A stretch of DNA of 61,897 bases from a virus. Both the position numbers and the translations under genes were made by a program. The stretch spans positions 1-61,897 of IMG/VR virus record IMGVR_UViG_3300047450_000156. The stretch is one strand, 5' to 3'. Positions within the stretch are counted from its first letter, which is position 1; every line of letters begins with the position of its first letter. This document shows positions 1 through 7,254 of the stretch, piece by piece. The notes beneath the pieces were generated by a model, which made no database searches, had not been told where the DNA came from, and saw nothing but the letters and a program-made list of their open reading frames with translations.

Positions 1-575
1 ACTGCACCTACTGCTGCCGATGGTGCTAAAGGATTTGTTCCTGTTGCAGTATCAGCTGCTTCAGTAATTACTAAAGGTGTAACTGAACTAAAGCTCTGGC
101 CGCCTGTTGTGTTAACTGCATTGCCATTCCATTCTAGTAAACCAAACGCAGTATTTGTTGTATCAAACCAACTTGCGCCATCTGTTGGCTTGCCTGCTGG
201 AGCTGTTGCACTTGCTTCTAGTTTGCCTAGATCAAAGTCTGCTCTTGCTACATAAACTTGGTTTGTAATTCCTAGTAATGAGTATGCTGCTTGTAGCCCA
301 TATTCATTTAGTTCACCGCCGTGAATCATATTTCCGTTTGCGTCTGAGTAGAATGTAGGATCTCCAAATAGATCTCCTAAATCTTTTTGACTTGTTAACA
401 GGTACGGTTTACCTGCATTTGCTTTTGTTGTTCCTGCTGCTACGGCTGTCCCTGCAGAATTTGTTTTATCTTCTGCCGAAGCAACAAATATCATTGGTAC
501 GGTACCAGGAGCAGCTGGAGTGTAAAAACTCTCATCAATTACCTGAACCTCAACACCCGGTGATACTAATGCCAT
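1..575 (-). CDS. gp18: Contractile tail sheath protein gp18, 5' part (runs off the left edge)
   Basis: Seen: an open minus-strand frame of 191 codons entering from ATG at 575 and still open at base 1. The protein starts MALVSPGVEVQVIDESFY and continues with PGTVPMIFVASAEDKTN, which is the N-terminal pattern of T4-like sheath proteins in marine myoviruses. Sheath subunits polymerise around the tail tube and contract during DNA delivery. A second in-frame ATG lies directly upstream (578-576). I prefer 575 because AGGAG is then seven bases upstream, and four from the other. A late promoter element lies about 30 bases upstream. Most of the protein, including the conserved C-terminal sheath domain, is outside the window, so the call rests on the N-terminus and context (gp14 and gp15 nearby). 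Confidence 0.85.
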   Translation of the reverse strand, partial: MALVSPGVEVQVIDESFYTPAAPGTVPMIFVASAEDKTNSAGTAVAAGTTKANAGKPYLLTSQKDLGDLFGDPTFYSDANGNMIHGGELNEYGLQAAYSLLGITNQVYVARADFDLGKLEASATAPAGKPTDGASWFDTTNTAFGLLEWNGNAVNTTGGQSFSSVTPLVITEAADTATGTNPLAPSAAVGA

Positions 576-606
576 CATATTTCTCCTAAAGGTTTAATTA
601 CTATAG

Positions 607-614
607 TATTTATT
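607..614 (-). promoter_or_regulatory. T4-type late promoter element AATAAATA for gp18
   Basis: On the minus strand the octamer AATAAATA matches the T4 late consensus TATAAATA except for the first base, as do most such sites in this window. With T4 geometry transcription would start near 601, leaving a leader of about 26 bases that contains the AGGAG site of gp18. Promoter activity is inferred. Confidence 0.65.
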
Positions 615-669
615 AGATTTTAGGTTTATATGCTTGTAATACTCGGTGGTAAAGGGGCGGTAAAGGTAC

Positions 670-677
670 GATAAATA
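670..677 (+). promoter_or_regulatory. Late promoter element GATAAATA directly before the HNH-like gene
   Basis: GATAAATA sits only four bases upstream of the ATG at 682. With T4 late geometry (element about -13 to -6) the transcript would start at about 683, so the mRNA would be essentially leaderless. No Shine-Dalgarno sequence is visible before this ATG, which fits. The same octamer occurs before several other genes here. Confidence 0.5.
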
Positions 678-681
678 CAAT

Positions 682-1017
682 ATGAGACCTTTGTGCATAT
701 GTAAACAGCGCCCTGCTGCTATAAATTATAAGAAGAACGGCAAAACATTTTATAGACGCAAGTGCGAGCAATGTTTAAAACACGGGCTTGGACATGGTAT
801 TCCAAGATGGCAGATAGCCGGATACGAAAAAAAGAACATATGCGAAAAATGTGGATACAAGAGTGCTCATCAAGAGCAGTTTGACGTTTACCATATGGAT
901 GGTGATTTGGAAAATTGTCGACCTGGTAATCTAAAAACTGTATGTGCTAACTGTCAACGTATTGTTCAAAAGCTAGGTGTAAAATGGAAACAAGGTGATT
1001 TAAAGCCTGACTTTTAG
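682..1017 (+). CDS. Small HNH/zinc-finger protein, possible free-standing endonuclease
   Basis: Seen: 111 residues with two cysteine clusters, C5/C7/C28/C31 and C54/C57/C88/C91. The second encloses YHMDGD (H71) and NCRPGNLKTVCANCQ (N83), the layout of an HNH nuclease core held by a zinc-binding CxxC pair. Known: HNH proteins of this size in T4-like phages are often free-standing endonucleases, but similar small proteins have no proven activity. It is read opposite to the flanking gp18 and the 1398-2156 structural gene, so it looks like an insertion into the structural region. No Shine-Dalgarno is present; a late element lies just upstream. DNA binding is likely; cleavage is an inference. Confidence 0.6.
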   Translation: MRPLCICKQRPAAINYKKNGKTFYRRKCEQCLKHGLGHGIPRWQIAGYEKKNICEKCGYKSAHQEQFDVYHMDGDLENCRPGNLKTVCANCQRIVQKLGVKWKQGDLKPDF

Positions 1018-1018
1018 G

Positions 1019-1047
1019 TTGACAACTAATAATAGATACGCTATAAT
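1019..1047 (+). promoter_or_regulatory. Consensus sigma-70 type promoter (TTGACA-N17-TATAAT)
   Basis: TTGACA at 1019-1024 and TATAAT at 1042-1047 are both perfect matches to the bacterial housekeeping consensus, separated by exactly 17 bases. The -35 begins one base after the stop codon of the HNH-like gene. Transcription would start about 1054, leaving a short leader with ACGGAG (1061-1066) five bases before the ATG at 1072. This is unlike the late elements used elsewhere in the window and implies early, host-polymerase expression of the downstream gene. Confidence 0.85.
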
Positions 1048-1071
1048 ATTATTAAAACAAACGGAGCATCC

Positions 1072-1401
1072 ATGGGACTAACAAAAGTGACAGCAGATTT
1101 ATTTTTAAATGATGATGAGAAAGCAGCGTCTATTGATTACAAGTTTAACGAACGAGATCTAATTGAAGAGTTTCAGGCATATATTGACTCTACATACAAA
1201 GGCCATTATGCGCAGAATAAATTTCAGTCAACTGAAGTAATTATCGAACGCGGACATGGTACTGGTTTTTGTATGGGAAATGTTGACAAGTATTCAAATC
1301 GTTATGGGAAGAAGGGCAGTCGTGCTGACGCTCGTAAAGATTTAATGAAGGTGTTGCACTATGCACTTATTCAATTATACATACACGACAATGATCTTTA
1401 A
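1072..1401 (+). CDS. DUF3310-like small protein
   Basis: Seen: 109 residues; the C-terminal half reads GFCMGNVDKYSNRYGKK followed by DARKDLMKVLHYALIQLY. This matches the pattern of DUF3310 (SaV-like) proteins, in which a G-N-KY-x-RYGKK stretch is followed by a DLxKxxxYxxxLI helix. Known: this family is common in phages; a link to nucleotide metabolism has been suggested in annotations, without a firm reaction. The ATG at 1072 has ACGGAG upstream and its own consensus sigma-70 promoter, so it is probably an early gene lying among late structural genes. Its stop codon overlaps that of the convergent gene at 1398 (shared TTAA), leaving no room for a terminator. Confidence 0.6.
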   Translation: MGLTKVTADLFLNDDEKAASIDYKFNERDLIEEFQAYIDSTYKGHYAQNKFQSTEVIIERGHGTGFCMGNVDKYSNRYGKKGSRADARKDLMKVLHYALIQLYIHDNDL

Positions 1402-2156
1402 CCTATTAGGAAACTATAACCTGCGCCGCCAGCTACTTGTTGTATAACTTCTTGTTCTAGTTTATCCATTTCAGTTTGTGCTTCTGCTTTAAGTGTATCA
1501 CCATTAAGAGTGCTTCCACCCTGAGGTCCAGCAATAGTTGCAAACTTTGAACGTGCCTCGCCTAGCATATATTTGCAACCAGCAAGTGTATAATCTTTAA
1601 TCCATTGTTTTGCTAGATAGTCGTCAAGTAACTGTTCATCTGGGCGATAATTGTAGCAATATAACATTAGTGTTTCAGTTGATCTAGGACGCTGTAATAA
1701 CGTTAATTTCTTAGTTGAAGTATTCCATTTAAACTCAATAAACGAACCAAACATTCTGCCTACTAGTTCTTGGTATTGGCTAAACATATCATATGTTGCT
1801 AATCCCCCTAAGTTTGAACTAGACATTAGATATGTATTTGTATATGCTAAATTAAACGGCTCGTATATTGAGCCGCCATCACCGCCGCCGGTGCGTGATC
1901 CAATTGATCTACGAAATAACTTACGCACTTCAATTACTTCACTTGGTAACGTATATTCATTAGTATCTACAATTGTAGGCATAAACATATAAGATTCTTC
2001 AACTGAATTATCTGAACGCTGTCTAAAACGTGTTAATGCCTTTGTTAAAGCAGTTTCGTAATGTATTGGGTCAAGTTCAACATCAATCATGCCTCCGCCT
2101 AAAAATGCGTTAACATAATCAAATACCTCTTGTTTTTTTGTTTTTAAACTACTCAT
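1398..2156 (-). CDS. Virion structural protein, neck/head-tail adaptor type
   Basis: Seen: 252 residues, N-terminal half helical and charged (ALTKALTRFRQRSDN), then EYTLPSEVIEVRKLFRRSIGS, a glycine-rich GGGDGG loop, a beta-like middle (FIEFKWNTSTKKLTLL) and a conserved-looking end (WIKDYTLAGCKYMLGEARSKF, then AGPQGGSTLNG). Known: proteins of this pattern are virion proteins of T4-like marine phages; the N-terminal half resembles head-tail adaptor proteins. Inferred: a neck component, perhaps the functional partner (gp13-like) of the adjacent gp14-like protein. CGGAG stands seven bases before the ATG. A late element at 2181-2174 on this strand would give a leader of about 12 bases. I cannot separate gp13 from other adaptor-like proteins by eye. 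Confidence 0.6.
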   Translation of the reverse strand: MSSLKTKKQEVFDYVNAFLGGGMIDVELDPIHYETALTKALTRFRQRSDNSVEESYMFMPTIVDTNEYTLPSEVIEVRKLFRRSIGSRTGGGDGGSIYEPFNLAYTNTYLMSSSNLGGLATYDMFSQYQELVGRMFGSFIEFKWNTSTKKLTLLQRPRSTETLMLYCYNYRPDEQLLDDYLAKQWIKDYTLAGCKYMLGEARSKFATIAGPQGGSTLNGDTLKAEAQTEMDKLEQEVIQQVAGGAGYSFLIG

Positions 2157-2173
2157 ATGAAATCTCCGTATAG

Positions 2174-2194
2174 TATTTATCGTAACGATAAATA
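2174..2194. promoter_or_regulatory. Perfect 10-bp palindrome forming divergent late promoters
   Basis: The arms TATTTATCGT and ACGATAAATA are exact reverse complements around one central A. Each arm holds GATAAATA, one reading left to the gene at 2156 and one reading right to the gp14-like gene. The right-hand element overlaps the first possible ATG (2194); with T4 late spacing its +1 is 2200, which is the second in-frame ATG. The left-hand element leaves room for a short leader with CGGAG. Besides two promoters, the symmetry could make a protein-binding operator. Confidence 0.65.
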
Positions 2195-3351
2195 TGTATA
2201 TGCCAAAGTTATCTTTATATAAACCCGAGCGCGGTAATGATTATGAATTTATTGACAGACAAATTCTAGAAATGTTTACTGTTGGGGGAACCGACATTCA
2301 TATCCATAAATATCTTGGATCAAACAATTTACCTGAGGGTGAAGCAGATGCAGTACAGCCTCAATACGATGCTGTAAAGGAAACTAACATACAAGATTTG
2401 TTGTTTCTTGAAAACAGAGATCGTAAATATGATCCAGATGTGTACACGCACAGAGCAATTTATAATGTACAAGACATTGATTTTGATTTAAGTCAATTTG
2501 GATTGTTCTTATCGAACGATACATTGTTTATGACTGTGCATATTAGAAGTATTGTAAAAACAATAGGTCGTAAACCGTTAAGTGGTGATGTTATTGAGTT
2601 GCCACATTTAAAAGATGAGTATGCACTAAACGATTATGATATTGCACTAAAACGATTTTATGTAATCGAAGACGTAAGTAGAGGTTCAGAAGGGTTTAGT
2701 CATACATGGTATCCACATTTATATAGACTAAAACTAAAACAAATATACGACGGTCAGGAATACAGTGAGATATTAGATCTACCTGCTAATGAGGAAGAAC
2801 CAGGTAGCAACACGTTACGTGACTTGCTTTCTACTTACGAAAAAGAAATGCAGATAAACAATGCAGTAATTGCTCAAGCAGAGGTTGAAGCACCACTAAG
2901 TGGATATGAAACAAGTCATTTTTACACAATAGCACGTAATGCTGACGGAACTGCTGACTTACAGCAAATAGAAAATCCTAACGGCGGTGGAGACATTACC
3001 ACAAGTGGTCCTCCAGAGAAAGACGGATACTCTGGTTATCTTGTTGATTATGGTGACGGAGAAACTCCTAACGGTAGTGCATTTGGTAGCGGGATATCAT
3101 TTCCAGGATCAAACGATTCTGGAGACTATTTTTTAAGAACAGATTATATGCCTAATAGATTATTTAGATTTGACGGAACTAGGTGGATTAAGGTTGAAGA
3201 TAACTTACGTGAAACACTTACAAATTCAAATACAAGATCTACGCTGAAAGCAGGATTTATTAATAATAGTGCAAATAACACAATAGGTGGCGATACTATA
3301 CCCGAGCGTCAAGCTGTTAGTAAAGCTCTAAAACCAAAGGCAGATAATTAA
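2194..3351 (+). CDS. gp14: Neck protein, gp14-like
   Basis: Seen: 385 residues. The N-terminal part contains LSLYKPERGNDYEFIDRQI, FTVGGTDIHIHKYLGS, NIQDLLFLENRDRKYDPDVY and LPHLKDEYALND, patterns I recognise from the neck protein gp14 of T4-like cyanophages. The C-terminal part has a glycine-rich linker (NPNGGGDITTSGPPEKDGYSG) and GDYFLRTDYMPNRLFRFDGT, also typical of the marine versions and longer than T4 gp14 (256 aa). gp14 joins the finished head to the tail. The likely start is 2194 or, if the late promoter is used, 2200 (MPKLSLYKP); no Shine-Dalgarno precedes either. It overlaps gp15 by one base (TAATG). The strand is opposite to gp18 and the main structural block. Confidence 0.75.
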   Translation: MYMPKLSLYKPERGNDYEFIDRQILEMFTVGGTDIHIHKYLGSNNLPEGEADAVQPQYDAVKETNIQDLLFLENRDRKYDPDVYTHRAIYNVQDIDFDLSQFGLFLSNDTLFMTVHIRSIVKTIGRKPLSGDVIELPHLKDEYALNDYDIALKRFYVIEDVSRGSEGFSHTWYPHLYRLKLKQIYDGQEYSEILDLPANEEEPGSNTLRDLLSTYEKEMQINNAVIAQAEVEAPLSGYETSHFYTIARNADGTADLQQIENPNGGGDITTSGPPEKDGYSGYLVDYGDGETPNGSAFGSGISFPGSNDSGDYFLRTDYMPNRLFRFDGTRWIKVEDNLRETLTNSNTRSTLKAGFINNSANNTIGGDTIPERQAVSKALKPKADN

Positions 3352-4763
3352 TGCAACATTTTTATGATGGACAAATTAGGCGCTATATTACACAGCTAAT
3401 GCGTATAATGAGCAACTTTCCGGTCAAGGACGGTAAAGGAAAAATAACTACTGTGCCAGTTATGTATGGCGATTTGACCAGACAAGTAGCAAACTTAATT
3501 AGAGATAATTCTGAAAATAAATTACCAAGTGTTCCACGAATGAGTGTTTATATAACAGGGTTAGATCAAGATAGAGAACGAACACAAGATCCATCTTTTG
3601 TAAATAAAATCAATATTAAAGAAAGAGAGTTTGATGAAAATGCAAACGAATATCTTAATACCCAAGGCAAAAATTATACCGTTGAACGCTTAATGCCAAC
3701 TCCATTTACACTTAAAGCAAATGTTGATGTATGGACAAGTAATACAGATCAAAAATTACAAATTATAGAACAAATAGGTGTATGGTTTAATCCTACACTA
3801 GAATTACAGACTACAGATAATTTTATTGACTGGACAAGTATTACTACACTAGAATTAGAAAATATTAACTGGAGTAATAGAACTGTACCAGTAGGGATCG
3901 AAAGTGAAGTAGATATAGCTACGCTTAGTTTTATTATTCCAATCTATATTTCACCACCTGCAAAGGTAAAACGTTTAGGTGTAATACAAAATATTATTAC
4001 AAGTTTATTTGATGAAACTACTGGTGATATTGAATCTGGAATTACTCAACCTCAAGTAAATGCATACGATGACGGAATTACAGCTGGAGTAACAGAGACA
4101 GCAAGTGGCAGAAAAGCAGTTACAGAGATATCAAGCCAAATGGCTAATGTAAACTATTTAAATTATGCAATCTATGTTGAAGGTACTACCGCAAAAATAA
4201 TACATAAAGGTAGTTTAGGTACAATAAATTGGAATGATATATTTGAAACCCAACCTGGTAAGTTTACAGCCGATATATCAAGAATATATCTGAATAATAA
4301 AGATTCATCAGCAACACCAACAGGTACAATTAGCCTCAATCCTCTAAACGAAACAGTTTTAAATATTTCTTGGGATTCGGATAGTTTTCCTCAAGATACT
4401 ATTATTAGTGGCAGAACAAGTGTAGATTTTATTATTGATCCTAGTACCTTTAATCCTACGACAGTAAAGGCCGCCGGAGTTCGTTTACTATTACTCGGCG
4501 ATATTGGCAATACTAGTGCTGTCGAAGGCGCAGTGGCATGGAAGAATAATGATAATACTAACTTTGTAGCTAGTGCAAACGATATAATAGAATGGGATGG
4601 CGCTAAATGGATTATTGTGTTTGATGCAAGTGAGTCAACTACAATTACCTATACAACAAATTTAAACACAAGTATACAGTATCGATATGCAGATGGATCT
4701 TGGTTATTAAGCATTGATGGTGAATATCCAGTAGGAACATGGAGACTTTCCTTAGAAGTATAA
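3351..4763 (+). CDS. gp15: Tail completion and sheath stabiliser protein gp15, with C-terminal extension
   Basis: Seen: 470 residues. Residues 1-220 follow the T4 gp15 layout: FYDGQIRRYITQLMRIMSNF, then VPVMYGD, PRMSVYITGLDQDRERTQD, P-x-PFTLKANVDVWTSNTDQ, QIIEQIGVWFNPTLELQ and FIIPIYISPPAKVKRLG. T4 gp15 is 272 aa and caps the tail at the end that meets the neck. Residues about 221-470 are an extension rich in beta-type sequence with AAGVRLLLLGDIGN and NDIIEWDGAKWIIVFDAS; I do not recognise a catalytic motif. AAGG lies about ten bases upstream and translation is probably coupled to the gp14-like gene. The end overlaps the Nudix frame by 25 bases if that gene starts at 4739. Confidence 0.85.
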   Translation: MQHFYDGQIRRYITQLMRIMSNFPVKDGKGKITTVPVMYGDLTRQVANLIRDNSENKLPSVPRMSVYITGLDQDRERTQDPSFVNKINIKEREFDENANEYLNTQGKNYTVERLMPTPFTLKANVDVWTSNTDQKLQIIEQIGVWFNPTLELQTTDNFIDWTSITTLELENINWSNRTVPVGIESEVDIATLSFIIPIYISPPAKVKRLGVIQNIITSLFDETTGDIESGITQPQVNAYDDGITAGVTETASGRKAVTEISSQMANVNYLNYAIYVEGTTAKIIHKGSLGTINWNDIFETQPGKFTADISRIYLNNKDSSATPTGTISLNPLNETVLNISWDSDSFPQDTIISGRTSVDFIIDPSTFNPTTVKAAGVRLLLLGDIGNTSAVEGAVAWKNNDNTNFVASANDIIEWDGAKWIIVFDASESTTITYTTNLNTSIQYRYADGSWLLSIDGEYPVGTWRLSLEV

Positions 4764-5206
4764 TTACTTGTATGACGAGTGATATTACCTGTAGCGGTGC
4801 TTTATTTTATACATTAGACACAAATAGATTTTTATTGCTGTATAGAAATGGCAGTAAAAGAAATAATCAATGGGGTATTGTTGGTGGAACAAATGAAAGT
4901 TCAGAAACACCGTGGGAAGGTTTAAAGCGTGAAATAGTAGAAGAGATAGGAAGTTTGCCTACTATTAAAAAAACAATTCCATTAGAAACATTTATTAGCA
5001 GTGATAAGCATTTTCAATTTCATACATATCTTTGTGTAATCGAGAAAGAGTTTATACCTAATCTAAATGGCGAACACACTGGTTATGCTTGGGTAAAATT
5101 TAATCACTGGCCAAAGCCTTTGCACCAAGGCTTGCGTAATACTCTTAATAGTAAAATTAATAGGGCTAAGTTAGAAACAGTTTTTAAAATGATCGAGCTC
5201 TTTTAG
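4739..5206 (+). CDS. Nudix hydrolase
   Basis: Seen: 155 residues with a complete Nudix box: G50, E56, then R64-E65-I-V-E68-E69-I-G71, fitting Gx5Ex7REUxEExGU. It is preceded by a beta strand (CSGALFY, RFLLLYR) and followed by the usual core strands. The family hydrolyses nucleoside-diphosphate-linked compounds with a divalent metal held by the box glutamates; the substrate cannot be read here. The ATG at 4739 overlaps gp15 and has AGGA only two bases before it. An ATG at 4772 (MTSDITCSG), eight bases after the gp15 stop, fits the domain start equally well and could use coupled translation. The stop overlaps the convergent fibre gene (TTAG at 5203-5206). A metabolic enzyme inside a tail cassette is out of place. 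Confidence 0.85.
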   Translation: METFLRSIITCMTSDITCSGALFYTLDTNRFLLLYRNGSKRNNQWGIVGGTNESSETPWEGLKREIVEEIGSLPTIKKTIPLETFISSDKHFQFHTYLCVIEKEFIPNLNGEHTGYAWVKFNHWPKPLHQGLRNTLNSKINRAKLETVFKMIELF

Positions 5207-7254
5207 GATCTACCTACTACAACTTCAACTACACCTTTATCACTAGTATCCTTAGTACCAACTGCTTTACCTATTACAGTACCTACACTTGGTCTATTGT
5301 CAACCATTGCATATCCTGAAATTGCACTAGTAACTAACATATCTCCCTTTTCAACTTTGCCTATAACTTTGCATGGTACTCGACCCTGAAGTGCTATTGG
5401 CATTACTGTGTCGCCTTCAAGACCACTGTTCATTAAGTAAGCAGCATCGGTTGATACAACTCCGGCAATTCTAAAATTACCTTTTTGATCTGTTGTAGTA
5501 ACTTCTTCCGAACCGCCAAACACAACTACTGTACCTGGTTCGTATTTTTTATCACCTAGATAATTTTCAGCAAGGTCAGCATAGTATGCCTCAAGTGCTG
5601 TACCATTAAACAACGTAGCATAAACTGTATTCCATACTGTTCCAGATGCTCCTAAATTTTTAGTGTTATTTGCAGAAGGCAATAAGTTTGTAGAAAAGGT
5701 TGAATTTGTTTCTGCTAAATTAAGAATTGTAGTTGTTTGGATAGCACTATTAGCTGCGACATTTGACTTAACTTCAAAATTCATACTAGCACCTGAAGTA
5801 CTATCAGTGTTAACTTCTATTCTAGCAGCATTACCGGCTTGTTCTGGTGTCCCGTTTCTATGATTAAATGTTAAGTTAGCATTACCATAACCGTCATTAA
5901 TGGTCATTGCTACACCGCCGCTTCCTTTACCAGACTGTAAATCGCCTGTTGTAGCATAATCTCCAGTACCGCTTGTCTTACTCGTAAGATTATTGAAAGC
6001 GTGAGTATGACTATCATTTGCTACAGTAGCAGTAAGAGTAGCATTGCCTAAGTTAGTAAAAGTAGCTGAACCAGATACATCACCACTAAGAGTTAGTGTT
6101 GGATCACTAGTAGCAGTTGTAGCAACCGTTGCTGTTGCATTACCTAAATTAGTTAATGTAGCAGTTGCGGTGCCTGTTACTGCTCCTGTAAGTGTTACAG
6201 TTACCACAGGATCTGGCACGTTAGTAAAATTAGTATGGTCTAAGTAATAAGTACCTTCTTGACTATCTAGTGTATCAGCATCTAATCCATTGCCTGTGCC
6301 TTCGTCACCTGTTGTAAGTATTCTTCCTGTAGTAGTTCCTGGTCCAGATAATTCCCAATAATCACTTCCTTCGTTCCATTGCAATAATGCATCTACTACT
6401 GAGCCTCTTTCAACTGTTATTCCTGCATTTGCAGTGGGTGGACCTGAGTGATTAGAATTAAGAAGTATGTTATTATCTGCAATATTAACAGTTGTAGAAT
6501 TTACCTGTGTTGTTGTACCGTTAACTGTTAAGTTACCGGCAATAATAACTGTACCAGTATCATCACCTACTGTTGACGGGTCTATTGTAAAACTTGTAGG
6601 GCCTGCAAGATATCCCCCTAGTGTAAGATTACTTGTGATTGAGACACTATCAGGCAATCCGACTGTAGCTGACGATCCTTCGCCTGCTGTATGTGTAACT
6701 TCTACTTCATTAGCAGTTCCTGATATACCTGACATATAGTTACCAGTAGTGTCTGTACCTAATGCAACACTATCTGCTTGTATAGTAGCAGCAAAACTTA
6801 CATTTCCTAAATTAGTAACTGTACCTGTTCCTGCTACATCGCCAGTTAGTGTTATACTAAAATCATCTACATTAAAATCAATTGTGTTATCAGCATCGAG
6901 ATAGTCAACTGTAATACCTGATTGGGACCCGCCACTAATCATTGCACCTACAGTATCTGATACATATTCTGCTATAGTATCTGACCCTATAGTTAATCCA
7001 GTGCTTGCAACTATTGTTCCGCTTACTCTAAGATCTCCGGTTACTTCTGCGCTGTATATACCATTATCTGTAATTTCAAAAATATCACCGCCTGAGCCTG
7101 CTAAAATTAGAGTACCATCATCATCCGGTAAAACAGTTAAAGTAATTTGCTGAGCACCAGTACTGCCACTGGCGCCGTCAAATTCTATAACAGGATTTAG
7201 TGAGTTATCACCTGTGCGTGGGCGTATGGTAATGTTTTTATCTGTATTAGCCAT
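5203..7254 (-). CDS. Tail fibre-like structural protein (683 aa)
   Basis: Seen: 683 residues of threonine-, glycine- and asparagine-rich short repeats. Residues about 240-310 contain a module IADNNILLNSN...NAGITVERG...LLQWNEGSDYW that recurs many times in the 9270-aa protein upstream. Near residues 530-545 is a NTKNLGASGTVWNTVYA motif of the kind that precedes fibre tip domains. From about 556 to the end is a distinct domain (YADLAENYLGDKKYEPGTVV, AYLMNSGLEGDTVMPIALQGR, KGDMLVTS, GTVIGKAV) found at the ends of marine phage fibre proteins. The start abuts the stop of the giant gene (TAA then ATG) with AAGGA 11 bases upstream. It is probably a fibre or fibre tip co-expressed with the giant. The receptor is unknown. 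Confidence 0.7.
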   Translation of the reverse strand: MANTDKNITIRPRTGDNSLNPVIEFDGASGSTGAQQITLTVLPDDDGTLILAGSGGDIFEITDNGIYSAEVTGDLRVSGTIVASTGLTIGSDTIAEYVSDTVGAMISGGSQSGITVDYLDADNTIDFNVDDFSITLTGDVAGTGTVTNLGNVSFAATIQADSVALGTDTTGNYMSGISGTANEVEVTHTAGEGSSATVGLPDSVSITSNLTLGGYLAGPTSFTIDPSTVGDDTGTVIIAGNLTVNGTTTQVNSTTVNIADNNILLNSNHSGPPTANAGITVERGSVVDALLQWNEGSDYWELSGPGTTTGRILTTGDEGTGNGLDADTLDSQEGTYYLDHTNFTNVPDPVVTVTLTGAVTGTATATLTNLGNATATVATTATSDPTLTLSGDVSGSATFTNLGNATLTATVANDSHTHAFNNLTSKTSGTGDYATTGDLQSGKGSGGVAMTINDGYGNANLTFNHRNGTPEQAGNAARIEVNTDSTSGASMNFEVKSNVAANSAIQTTTILNLAETNSTFSTNLLPSANNTKNLGASGTVWNTVYATLFNGTALEAYYADLAENYLGDKKYEPGTVVVFGGSEEVTTTDQKGNFRIAGVVSTDAAYLMNSGLEGDTVMPIALQGRVPCKVIGKVEKGDMLVTSAISGYAMVDNRPSVGTVIGKAVGTKDTSDKGVVEVVVGRS

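Noticed and set aside
4758-4767. TATAAT-like sequence before the second possible Nudix start
   Set aside because: No -35 element is present at the proper distance and the sequence overlaps the gp15 stop; it is better explained as chance in AT-rich DNA.
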